From the NCBI RefSeq assembly GCF_003048255.1, contig NZ_CP028487.1, positions 3,472,001-3,536,000 of the forward strand: a stretch of 64,000 bases of DNA, given 5' to 3'. Source of the stretch: Yersinia massiliensis. Its GTDB lineage: Bacteria > Pseudomonadota > Gammaproteobacteria > Enterobacterales > Enterobacteriaceae. Below are positions 44,629 through 52,443 of the stretch, piece after piece. Both the position numbers and the translations under genes were made by a program. The notes beneath the pieces are model-generated. The model was not told the origin of the DNA. It ran no database searches and saw only the letters and a program-made list of their open reading frames with translations. The stretch's first letter is position 1; each line of letters begins with the position of its first letter.

Positions 44629-45033
44629 CTAGATAATGAATAAGACAGGTGCATCCTTGAATACTTGATAGATTTCTTCACTTGGCGGTTTCGGGATTTT
44701 AGCTTTTTTAATCGCAATGATAGCGGCCTGACATAGCTCAGGATCTCCATCGGACGCCCTTACATCGGCTAAAGTACCATCCCGCAAGATACGGATCCGT
44801 AGAGAGCAAGTTCGGCCTTTGTACAAATCGGCATCATGAAGCTCTCGGCTAATAGCCTCTGTAATTTGCTTGTAATAGCTACCCACCTCTGAAGGGGTGC
44901 TTAATTCACTAATAGGCTGGGGAGTCTTAAGATTCACCTGCCGTTTGTCCACACACCCAGTGATAAATAATAGACACATGCTCAATATTAGCGGAGATAC
45001 GCTAAATACAAAGAAAGGTTTAGATCTTCTCAT
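44629..45033 (-). CDS. Lipoprotein consisting of a TolA C-terminal domain
   Basis: A 134-residue lipoprotein: lipobox FITG-Cys27, a short linker, then about 80 residues nearly collinear with TolA domain III (YKQITEAISRELHDADLYKGRTCSLRIRILRDGTLADVR, GDPELCQAAIIAIKKAKIPKPPSEEIYQVFKDAP). The disulfide pair Cys76/Cys101 has the same 25-residue spacing as in E. coli TolA. The TolA membrane anchor and long helical domain II are missing, so it cannot join the TolQR motor. It could occupy TolA partners such as colicin or phage entry proteins (inference). Confidence 0.85.
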   Translation of the reverse strand: MRRSKPFFVFSVSPLILSMCLLFITGCVDKRQVNLKTPQPISELSTPSEVGSYYKQITEAISRELHDADLYKGRTCSLRIRILRDGTLADVRASDGDPELCQAAIIAIKKAKIPKPPSEEIYQVFKDAPVLFII

Positions 45034-45246
45034 TCCCTAAGCTCGACCGAATTTGAAATTGTAATTTTGCAGTATACATGTGCCCATGCGAATGCAGAAA
45101 AGCAAAAAGACCCAGCGATTAACTGAGCCTTCTTGATTGTGTAAGCTATGTGACGAACTGACTACTCTTATCATGATATTCAGCTTTTTACGCACGTAAA
45201 GATTATTTTTCATATCTAACACATCCTTGCGCCAAGTGGGTTATCG

Positions 45247-45462
45247 TCAAGCAACGAGTCTGACTTGTTTATCCATTTCGAGCTTTACTTCTAGCATCAT
45301 CAGATGGTCGTCAATAACCCCCTCTGCGTTCTGTAGCTTTTTGCCAATATGCCCATCTGAGCAGTGATGTTCTTTCGATAACGGCATGAAAGTTTTCCCA
45401 AATACGTAATAATCAAACAACAAGTTATGGACCACTGGGTGTTTACTATTTAATCCAGCCAT
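45247..45462 (-). pseudogene. Phage antitermination-like (HTH) gene fragment
   Basis: A 71-codon frame whose middle reads NLLFDYYVFGKTFMPLSKEHHCSDGHIGKKLQNAEGVIDDHL, a sigma-like helix-turn-helix pattern seen in phage late antitermination/DUF1133-type regulators. No ribosome-binding site is seen and the N-terminal part of such proteins is missing. It lies beside an integrase remnant, supporting a decayed prophage. Confidence 0.35.
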
Positions 45463-45540
45463 AACACCTGAAATAGTTAACCCGTCCTCATCACAGCGTT
45501 AAACTCGGCTCTTTACTTTTGATGGGATTAGACCTGAAAA

Positions 45541-45822
45541 TCCTACGGCGATGGGAGGCTTGCATTAAAGAGATCGGGCATTGAAAACTTTCGCTTTCAT
45601 GACCTTCGGCACACATGGGCTAGCTGGTTAGTTCAGGCAGGTGTTCCGCTGACAGTTTTACAAGAAATGGGGGGTTGGGAATCTATTGAAATGGTTCAGA
45701 GATATGCACATCTCGCACCACGCCATTTAAGCGCTCACGCCAAGCAAATTGATAGTATTTTTGATGGGCATGTCCCAAATTCGTCCCACGCAGACAATTT
45801 GGAATTGCTTAAAGTTGTGTAA
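45541..45822 (+). pseudogene. Truncated, frameshifted tyrosine integrase remnant
   Basis: The C-terminal catalytic part of a phage integrase survives: [18 protein letters not shown] (His-x-x-Arg), [19 protein letters not shown] (nucleophile Tyr) and a normal C-terminus ending LLKVV. Upstream, [10 protein letters not shown] in another frame breaks to LKRSGIENF at about 45561-45570, so a frameshift is present, and the rest of the gene is gone. It stops 16 bases from the 3' end of tRNA-Arg, a classical integration target. Confidence 0.8.
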
Positions 45823-45837
45823 GTCGTTGATTATTAA

Positions 45838-45914
45838 TGGTACGCCCTACAGGGCTCGAACCTGTGACCTACGGCTTAGAAGGCCGTTGCTCTATCCAAC
45901 TGAGCTAAGGGCGC
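45838..45914 (-). tRNA. argU: tRNA-Arg (anticodon UCU)
   Basis: The minus strand folds as a tRNA: acceptor GCGCCCT, D-arm TAGCTCAGTTGGATAGAGCA, anticodon loop CTTCTAA (UCU, reading AGA), T-arm with GGTTCGAGCC, and encoded CCA. It matches E. coli argU in most positions. The last acceptor pair is G1-U72 with A73, where E. coli has G1-C72 and G73. An integrase remnant abuts the 3' end, which may explain an altered 3' terminus. Confidence 0.95.
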
Positions 45915-46127
45915 ATTTGATAATTACCGCAGGCTAGACGCTGCTTGGTAGTCAGTTGCGGGGTGGATTATACGGGCAGTCGCTTTCGAGTCAATGGGTT
46001 TTCACCTTGAGGTTTAACAACTGTCTATTTAATCGTTAATTAATCGTTATTATACGCCTGACAGCGCGGCTCGCTTCTGACAAAATAGGCAGATTCCCGC
46101 TTTTTTAATTGATGGACCCTTCCACTG

Positions 46128-46994
46128 ATGTCAGCAAAAATTATTGATGGTAAAACGATTGCGCAGCAGGTAAGAAACGAAGTTGCTGCGTTAGTACAAA
46201 AACGCCTGGCTGCGGGTAAGCGTGCACCGGGCCTTGCCGTTGTGTTAGTGGGTGAAAACCCTGCGTCACAAATTTATGTAGCCAGTAAACGTAAGGCATG
46301 CGAAGAGGTAGGCTTTATCTCCCGCTCTTATGACCTCCCGATGTCCACCACTGAAGCTGAATTATTGGCACTGATTGATTCATTGAATGACGATAATGAT
46401 ATCGATGGAATATTGGTGCAACTGCCGCTGCCTGCTGGCATTGATAATGTCAAAGTACTGGAGCGTATCCATCCAGATAAAGACGTCGATGGCTTCCATC
46501 CGTATAACGTTGGCCGTTTGTGCCAACGCGCGCCGAAACTACGCCCTTGTACCCCACGCGGCATCGTTACTCTGCTAGAGCGATATGATATCCCAACCTA
46601 CGGCCTGAACGCTGTTGTCGTGGGTGCCTCCAATATCGTCGGTCGGCCGATGAGCCTTGAGCTGCTGTTGGCAGGCTGCACCACGACAGTTACTCATCGT
46701 TTTACCAAAAATCTGCGTCAACATATCGAAAACGCTGACTTATTGGTGGTTGCCGTAGGTAAACCCGGTTTCATCCCCGGTGAGTGGATTAAACCCGGTG
46801 CTATCGTGATTGATGTCGGTATTAACCGTTTGGAAAGTGGTAAAGTAGTCGGCGATGTAGAATTTGATGTTGCTGTTGAACGTGCCGGTTGGATTACACC
46901 CGTTCCGGGTGGCGTTGGGCCAATGACCGTTGCAACACTGATACAAAATACCTTGCAAGCCTGCGAGGAATATCACGACATCACTGAAAATTGA
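46128..46994 (+). CDS. folD: Bifunctional methylene-THF dehydrogenase/cyclohydrolase FolD
   Basis: A 288-residue cytosolic enzyme converting 5,10-methylene-THF to 10-formyl-THF with NADP+. Motifs: [14 protein letters not shown] with the active-site Lys, [24 protein letters not shown], and the Rossmann segment [18 protein letters not shown]. The C-terminal [15 protein letters not shown] is intact. It precedes ybcJ with overlapping translational context, as in E. coli, where argU and a fimbrial locus are also close. Confidence 0.97.
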   Translation: MSAKIIDGKTIAQQVRNEVAALVQKRLAAGKRAPGLAVVLVGENPASQIYVASKRKACEEVGFISRSYDLPMSTTEAELLALIDSLNDDNDIDGILVQLPLPAGIDNVKVLERIHPDKDVDGFHPYNVGRLCQRAPKLRPCTPRGIVTLLERYDIPTYGLNAVVVGASNIVGRPMSLELLLAGCTTTVTHRFTKNLRQHIENADLLVVAVGKPGFIPGEWIKPGAIVIDVGINRLESGKVVGDVEFDVAVERAGWITPVPGGVGPMTVATLIQNTLQACEEYHDITEN

Positions 46995-47008
46995 TTGAAA
47001 GGACAGTA

Positions 47009-47221
47009 ATGGAAATTTTTCATTTAGAAAAACACCCGCATGTTGAGCTATGCGACTTATTAAAGTTGCAAGGCTGGAGTGATAGCGGTGCTTCAGCAAA
47101 AGCCGTCATTGCAGAGGGTCATGTAAAAGTTAACGGTAATGTCGAAACGCGCAAACGTTGTAAAATCATTGCTGATCAAATTGTTGAGTACCAAGGCATG
47201 AAAGTGCAGGTTAAAGCCTAA
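47009..47221 (+). CDS. ybcJ: YbcJ, S4-domain RNA-binding protein
   Basis: GAAAGGACAGTA before ATG 47009 gives 70 residues, the E. coli length. It is almost entirely an S4-like RNA-binding fold (VELCDLLKLQGWSDSGASAKAVIAEGHVKVNGNVETRKRCKI). E. coli YbcJ binds RNA and is thought to act in ribosome-related RNA metabolism; its exact target is not known. It starts 14 bases after the folD stop and ends before the hairpin at 47271. Confidence 0.94.
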   Translation: MEIFHLEKHPHVELCDLLKLQGWSDSGASAKAVIAEGHVKVNGNVETRKRCKIIADQIVEYQGMKVQVKA

Positions 47222-47270
47222 CCTGCTCGTCAGTCGCGAAATTCAACGCGCTAATGCAAAGGGTACTGAT

Positions 47271-47316
47271 AAAATTGCGGTTGCTGGTTGAAGCCAGAGC
47301 CGCAATATTCTTTAAG
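47271..47316 (+). terminator. ybcJ terminator, left copy of the island-flanking repeat
   Basis: ATTGCGG-TT-GCTGG pairs with GCCAG-AG-CCGCAAT, followed by ATTCTTT. The first 17 bases (AAAATTGCGGTTGCTGG) recur identically at 58347-58363 on the far side of the fimbrial cluster. Confidence 0.8.
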
Positions 47317-47410
47317 TAAAATGTGAGTGACAAAATAGCAGGGAATGCAACGAAAGCATTTTGGCTATGTTTTACACAGGTGAATATTGCCATACGAAAA
47401 ATAAATCATA

Positions 47411-49117
47411 CTATGATGTTTTTAATTGGTTTAAACGCTGCGTAAACTCAATGCTGTGGTTGAATAACACACTCGCTTCGTGAATTAGGTTACTGGTTTT
47501 TTCATGCATATTTAAAAATTGTGTGATTTTTATCATGTTGAGATAAACATTTTCGTCAACGTGAAATTTTGAGTAATTCTCAGCCCATATCAAATATCCA
47601 GTCAGTAAACTGATATCTTTTTCTGTATTAAAAATCATCAAATTGTGAACTTGTTCATCGAACTGGTAGCGCGAAAAATTGATATATGGGTTATACAGTT
47701 CTCTGGCCGATGAAAAAGAAATAAATCCGCCACGTTCTAGATCGGTCAATACCAGCGTGGCCTTAAACCCAGTGATCAGAAAGTAGAGTGCACATAAAGA
47801 TGAAAATCTCACTACACAACTAAAGCCATTAGCAATGACTGAAGTTCTGGTGGAGTTAGCTTCTGTTCCGCTATCAATAAAAGATAAGAGTAAAAGCAGC
47901 GTAATAATATGTGCAACTGATTGATATAATGGATACTCCGTCATCGTATGCAGTACAATTGGTAAGCTTAATATGAATAAGGATAAACACTTCCTACGCC
48001 AGGCAAAGAATAGTAATTGTAGATAACCAGCGAATAAAGCCAACATTCCTAGCAGCGCAATAAAACCGCCTTCAACCCACCAAAATAAGAACTCATTATG
48101 AGGATGAGTGATCCGAGGCATTGAAATGGAGGGTGTCTGATCTGCCAGAAAGTGGTGAAAACTATATTCAAAAGAACCATAGCCCCACCCTAGCCAGAGC
48201 TTATCTTGAATCATTTCCCACGTATTGGTCAGTATTAGCCATCGCTCAGTATTAGAACCTGAATGAGAGATTGTCGTAATGTGGCTTTCCAATAACAAGA
48301 TAATACCATTCAGTACTCCCACACAAATAAATATCAATGACAGCCAGCACCAAAGTCGTTGTCGTCGATAGTGAATAAATAACATTGCAGCGCAACTCAA
48401 TGACGCCCCTAGATAACCGATTCTAGATTGCAGTAGAACAATTGTCATTGGGAGTAATAGAAATGATAATAGTAAAATAACATCACTGATATTGAACGAA
48501 CGATATGCTGTTTGAGATTTTACTCGCTCGCCCCCCTTAGTTAAAAATAAATAAAGACTTACTACTAAACCCGTTGCCGCAAAACTTGCCATAACGTTAA
48601 CTTGCTGAAAAATACCATAAGGGCGACTAAAATTAACGTTGAATTCCATCCAGTTATTATCTTCAAACAAAAAAATCTGTGCGAGTGTTATTATCGTTTC
48701 AATCAGAACTGCGCCAAGCAACACCCATAGTAAAAATAATTTCTCTTTAGTTTTAAAATGGCATTGCAGCAAAGTAAAATAAAAAATGATACTACCCAGT
48801 AAGGCTAACACCCTAATAACACCACTTTTACTGGGCACGTTTTGCGGAAAAAAAACAGGTATAAATAACAATAATAATCCTGCTAAAAAAAACAAGCATG
48901 CATGATTAAATCGTAGCTGACTATTGCGATCCAAAAAACACCATGAACCAAAAATCACAATAAAAACCGTGATCCAACCGATAATGTTACTGGGAAGACG
49001 TAACCCTGAGCCGCCCATATTAGAAATATAGATATGCATTGCAACTAGCATATAAATCGTAATAACACTGATTGTTATGATTTTTACTTTTATCATATCT
49101 GTACAAAATATATCCAT
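47411..49117 (-). CDS. O-antigen ligase/PglL-type membrane glycosyl- or oligosaccharyltransferase
   Basis: A 568-residue protein with about 11 membrane segments and a Wzy_C core. Motifs: SRPYGIFQQVNVMASFA (PglL-like, about 164-180), LLQSRIGYLG (Arg232), NTERWLI, LGWGYGSF and THPHNEFLFWWVEGG with His338-Pro-His340 in the large periplasmic loop; a soluble C-terminal tail covers the last 110 residues. It follows the tip adhesin gene by 121 bases on the same strand. PglL enzymes O-glycosylate pilins, so modification of these fimbriae is plausible but unproven; lipopolysaccharide ligation is the alternative. Confidence 0.82.
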   Translation of the reverse strand: MDIFCTDMIKVKIITISVITIYMLVAMHIYISNMGGSGLRLPSNIIGWITVFIVIFGSWCFLDRNSQLRFNHACLFFLAGLLLLFIPVFFPQNVPSKSGVIRVLALLGSIIFYFTLLQCHFKTKEKLFLLWVLLGAVLIETIITLAQIFLFEDNNWMEFNVNFSRPYGIFQQVNVMASFAATGLVVSLYLFLTKGGERVKSQTAYRSFNISDVILLLSFLLLPMTIVLLQSRIGYLGASLSCAAMLFIHYRRQRLWCWLSLIFICVGVLNGIILLLESHITTISHSGSNTERWLILTNTWEMIQDKLWLGWGYGSFEYSFHHFLADQTPSISMPRITHPHNEFLFWWVEGGFIALLGMLALFAGYLQLLFFAWRRKCLSLFILSLPIVLHTMTEYPLYQSVAHIITLLLLLSFIDSGTEANSTRTSVIANGFSCVVRFSSLCALYFLITGFKATLVLTDLERGGFISFSSARELYNPYINFSRYQFDEQVHNLMIFNTEKDISLLTGYLIWAENYSKFHVDENVYLNMIKITQFLNMHEKTSNLIHEASVLFNHSIEFTQRLNQLKTS

Positions 49118-49238
49118 CTCGAATAATCATGTATCAATTACTCAAGATAGCATTAGCTTGCTCCATTTTTTTTGCCAAATGATTATGGTGGGATAAGTTT
49201 TAACTTTTATCTCTAACGTTAAATTCTAAAACTAAGCG

Positions 49239-50060
49239 CTAGATAACATTAACGGTTAATACCGTGCTTCCGCTAAAAGCGCCGGCAGTGACGTAACCAT
49301 AAGGCGTACTAAGTGTTGATGAAATCTTCACTAACTCATACCCGCCACCGTAGATATAAATTAATGCTCCACCATTGGCTTGGGTTGAATCATTAACCGT
49401 TATTTTGGTCTTCAAACTACCATCTGAACGTAAAGTCACACCATTTGTCGCCGCTGGCGTTAATTGAATGTATTGACCCGTTTTACATTGAATAGATAAG
49501 TAGTTCGAGGCAACATGTCCACTGACGACATTAGTATTAATCGTACCATGGTTAATTGTAATCGGAGCAGTACTGATGGTGCATGGGGGTTCAACAACCG
49601 CAGCGGGCAACGTCGCAGACAAGCATTTTCTTACTACGGTCGATGCTCTCGGTACAGCACCATGACAGACAATCAGCGTGTTGACTGCATTCAAGTTGAT
49701 TCCGGCGGGGATGACTAAGCCAGCATTGATATACTGGTTGGCAAAATTCGCTACCTGAGCATAGGTCACCGTATTCTGAGTTTGGTTGCCATTACGCACC
49801 GCAATACAACCTGCCGGAAGTGCCGTTGCGTTAGTGGGTGGGATACACCGGCTCGAACCTTGATAGCCCGCAACAATATCGAATGCAAAGTTATTCGCCC
49901 CTATTCTTACTCCGGTACGCGTTAGTTCGTAGGGGCTATCATATGCACTGAATGAACCACTAACACGCCTTGTATTTGCATCAACCGTAATTGCTCCATC
50001 GGCAGTGGTGGCCAGCAACAGATATAAAGTAATAACAAGATGAGTCATATTTTTCATCAT
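49239..50060 (-). CDS. Fimbrial tip adhesin (two-domain, MrpH-like)
   Basis: From ATG 50060 there are 273 residues with a signal peptide ending ADGA. The N-terminal half (about 25-165) has no pilin pattern and holds Cys in SSRCIPP, PAGCIA, IVCHGA and RKCLSA, consistent with a receptor-binding domain. The C-terminal half (PPCTISTAPITINHGTI ... GAFSGSTVLTVNVI) is a pilin domain for donor-strand attachment. This layout and its place last among the structural genes point to the tip adhesin. The receptor is unknown. Confidence 0.8.
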   Translation of the reverse strand: MMKNMTHLVITLYLLLATTADGAITVDANTRRVSGSFSAYDSPYELTRTGVRIGANNFAFDIVAGYQGSSRCIPPTNATALPAGCIAVRNGNQTQNTVTYAQVANFANQYINAGLVIPAGINLNAVNTLIVCHGAVPRASTVVRKCLSATLPAAVVEPPCTISTAPITINHGTINTNVVSGHVASNYLSIQCKTGQYIQLTPAATNGVTLRSDGSLKTKITVNDSTQANGGALIYIYGGGYELVKISSTLSTPYGYVTAGAFSGSTVLTVNVI

Positions 50061-50122
50061 AGAGTATTCCATTAATCAATAGCTAAATTTGAGGTAAATA
50101 AATTCGCCACACTCTCGGCCCA

Positions 50123-50653
50123 TTAATTGTAAGTAAACTTGAAAGTGGCAATGGCGCTAAAATAACCTAGAGTAATCGTTCTTTGGCTAATTGCCTCTTC
50201 TTCAGCAGCAACATATGCGCGTAAGGGAATAATATTTTCGCCATCATTTAAAGCTATATCATCACTTCGAATATCTAGGGGTAGCTTTTTACCGAGCATG
50301 GTTTCGAGACCAATCCCAATTCCCTTAGCTTGGCTATTTGGTGCTAATGCCAATAGTCCTGGTAAATTTGGATTCTCTTGACCACTGAATACCATCGTCA
50401 TACTTTGTGTTTTTTTAGTATCACAGCCCTCTAAAAAAAGCTTAAATGAACGCCCAATTGTGCGCTGATTTTTATAAAGATACTTATCTGATATTGGCCC
50501 TAAGCTCACCTCACGATTCTCACTTCCGGGCTTTATGGTACAAGGAAGTGACTCAATTAATGTACCATGCAAATTAACATCAGTCGCAATAGCATCATTA
50601 ATTGAAAATAAAGCAGCGAAAATCAGCCAGAAATTATGTAAAAAACAATGCAT
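50123..50653 (-). CDS. Minor fimbrial subunit (PapF/MrpF-type)
   Basis: A pilin-domain protein with signal peptide MHCFLHNFWLIFAALFSINDAIA when started at ATG 50653 (176 aa; ATG 50665 is also possible). Pilin hallmarks: VNLHGTLIESLPCTIKPGSENREVSLG, second Cys in LEGCDTKK, and a C-terminal alternating YFSAIATFKFTYN. It starts just past the previous subunit's stop and is probably an adaptor joining the tip adhesin to the rod. Confidence 0.85.
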   Translation of the reverse strand: MHCFLHNFWLIFAALFSINDAIATDVNLHGTLIESLPCTIKPGSENREVSLGPISDKYLYKNQRTIGRSFKLFLEGCDTKKTQSMTMVFSGQENPNLPGLLALAPNSQAKGIGIGLETMLGKKLPLDIRSDDIALNDGENIIPLRAYVAAEEEAISQRTITLGYFSAIATFKFTYN

Positions 50654-50666
50654 ACTCCATCTCATC

Positions 50667-51143
50667 CTAAATATACTCGACCAATAAAGTGGCTGTTGCG
50701 TCAAATTTCCCACCAGTTAATATGGCATCTTTATTTTTGACTGGAACGGCTTCGAGTAGCGGAATGTTTTTATATTGAAAATACATCCATTCATTAACAT
50801 CTATTTTCTGCCCATTCCTTATTATTTGAATCCCCAGATCTTCAACTGAAGTCAATAATAATGTTTGATCAAAACTGCTGACATCCCCTTTCAATTGCAT
50901 TTTTAATGCAAACTCAGGATTCACATCACAGGCGAGAGTATAATCAATGGGTTTCTTATAATTAATGCCATCAACTTTCGTCGTTTCTACTGAGTTACTG
51001 AAATCCACATCAATTTGTTTAGCGCCACTAATAACACAGGGCGGTGGGTTAATTAATGTACCGTGAAAATACATATTATAGGCGTAAGTTTCTGTAGTAG
51101 ATACTAATCCAAATAATAAGCAATAGGTAAAAATACGGTACAT
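50667..51143 (-). CDS. Minor fimbrial subunit 2 (PapK/MrpE-like)
   Basis: 158 residues with signal peptide ending TYA. Pilin motifs: MYFHGTLINPPPCVISGAKQIDVDFS, second Cys in YTLACDVN, and a C-terminal FDATATLLVEYI strand. It resembles the preceding subunit (51158-51661) throughout (VDF...TT.V.G.NY...YT/SV.C), so the two are probably a duplication. It is 14 bases after that gene. Confidence 0.87.
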   Translation of the reverse strand: MYRIFTYCLLFGLVSTTETYAYNMYFHGTLINPPPCVISGAKQIDVDFSNSVETTKVDGINYKKPIDYTLACDVNPEFALKMQLKGDVSSFDQTLLLTSVEDLGIQIIRNGQKIDVNEWMYFQYKNIPLLEAVPVKNKDAILTGGKFDATATLLVEYI

Positions 51144-51157
51144 AGCATGATTCCTAT

Positions 51158-51661
51158 TTATCTAAATTCAACAATTAACGTCGCAGTGCCGTCAAAAAAA
51201 CCCGTTTCCAAAACTGAGCCGCCACGCTTAATCGGTACAGCCTCAAGTTTAGGAATAGAGGGATATGTATAATCAAACCAACCACTATGAACTTTCCCAT
51301 TGAGCAGGAACTCAATACCCAAATTATCATTACTCGTTTTAAGCGCAGTATTGGAAAAACCCGCAGTGTCGCCACTAATTTTCATTCTCATACTGTTAGA
51401 GGTCGAGTTTTTACACGTAACAGAGTAGGTTACTTTTTGCAGATAATTACTCCCATTAACCAAATTAGTCATGACTTTACTACCAAAATCTACGTCGATA
51501 GTGTTGCCACCATTGATTACGCAAGATGGTGGTTCTGTAATAACACCACTGATATTCACCTGAATAATTTCTGCATTGACTTCATCGCAACAAAAAAATA
51601 GTAATCCTAAAAAAAGAATGAAATAGTATCTAAACTGATGTTTTTTTATCGAGATAATCAC
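51158..51661 (-). CDS. Minor fimbrial subunit 1
   Basis: 167 residues with signal peptide ending VNA. Pilin hallmarks: VNISGVITEPPSCVINGGNTIDVDFG, second Cys in VTCKNSTS, and C-terminal FFDGTATLIVEFR. The start overlaps the chaperone stop by four bases. It is paralogous to the next gene. Confidence 0.87.
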   Translation of the reverse strand: MIISIKKHQFRYYFILFLGLLFFCCDEVNAEIIQVNISGVITEPPSCVINGGNTIDVDFGSKVMTNLVNGSNYLQKVTYSVTCKNSTSNSMRMKISGDTAGFSNTALKTSNDNLGIEFLLNGKVHSGWFDYTYPSIPKLEAVPIKRGGSVLETGFFDGTATLIVEFR

Positions 51662-52401
51662 GATTTAACTGGGCTACCTTCACAATTTTCACTGTTACAA
51701 TTAAATATCAACTTTGGTCGTCCACCGTAATCGTTTATATACGTCAGTACTGGAGATTTACCCAAAGCTGCCGCAGAGATTCCCAGTGAAGTAGTTGATT
51801 TCGGTGCAATCATTATTGGCGTAAAATCATTCGCGCCTTTTCCCTTTACGTGACTAGCCGCATCCACCAAAGTAATAAAATAAGGAGTGGGGTTAGCCAC
51901 TAAATAACTATCACCTTGACGAGTAAGTGTGATCTTTTCTTGCCACGGTGTAGCCATATCTGCTTTCGTTGGCATAATATTTTTGGGGCGATAAAACAAC
52001 TTCACTCTGGTTTGCAGGGCAATTTGTAACGTATTAGGTTTGTCACTGCGTGGTGGTATTTCCCGTATGTTGAAATAAAAAAGCGTCTCTACCTCTTGCG
52101 ATAACTGCTCAACGCCTGGCATGGCGACAACTTTTATCTGACTTTCAGCACCAGGTTCAACGCGCTGAATAGGAGGCAATATGGTTAATGGCGTAGTGAT
52201 TTTATTCCCTAATTCATCCTCAATCCAACCTTGGGCGAGATAAGGTAATTGCTTATTATGATTACTAATACTCAAACTAACTGACTTTTCATTTCCATTA
52301 ACAATGACTCGGGTGCGATCCAATGCGATCGCAGCCACAGCCTGTTGGCTAATAATACTAGCCAATAATAGTATAAAAATAGGGGTGTTACGTAATTTCA
52401 T
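51658..52401 (-). CDS. Periplasmic fimbrial chaperone (PapD-like)
   Basis: 247 residues with signal peptide ending AVAA and the two Ig-like domains of the PapD family. LDRTRVIVNGNEKSVSLSISN is the edge strand, PYLAQGWIED and ETLFYFNIREIPP are conserved, and RVKLFYRP contains the Arg/Lys anchor region. It would fold and cap the subunits encoded on both sides and deliver them to the usher. A C-terminal Cys pair (FNCNSENC) is present. Confidence 0.92.
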   Translation of the reverse strand: MKLRNTPIFILLLASIISQQAVAAIALDRTRVIVNGNEKSVSLSISNHNKQLPYLAQGWIEDELGNKITTPLTILPPIQRVEPGAESQIKVVAMPGVEQLSQEVETLFYFNIREIPPRSDKPNTLQIALQTRVKLFYRPKNIMPTKADMATPWQEKITLTRQGDSYLVANPTPYFITLVDAASHVKGKGANDFTPIMIAPKSTTSLGISAAALGKSPVLTYINDYGGRPKLIFNCNSENCEGSPVKS

Positions 52402-52443
52402 TATCTCTTGCCTGTGTTGTCTGAATTAATTTTCTCAATGAAC

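Noticed and set aside
45037..45222. 61-codon frame upstream of the TolA-domain lipoprotein
   Set aside because: No ribosome-binding site, no recognisable fold; it probably covers the promoter of the lipoprotein gene.
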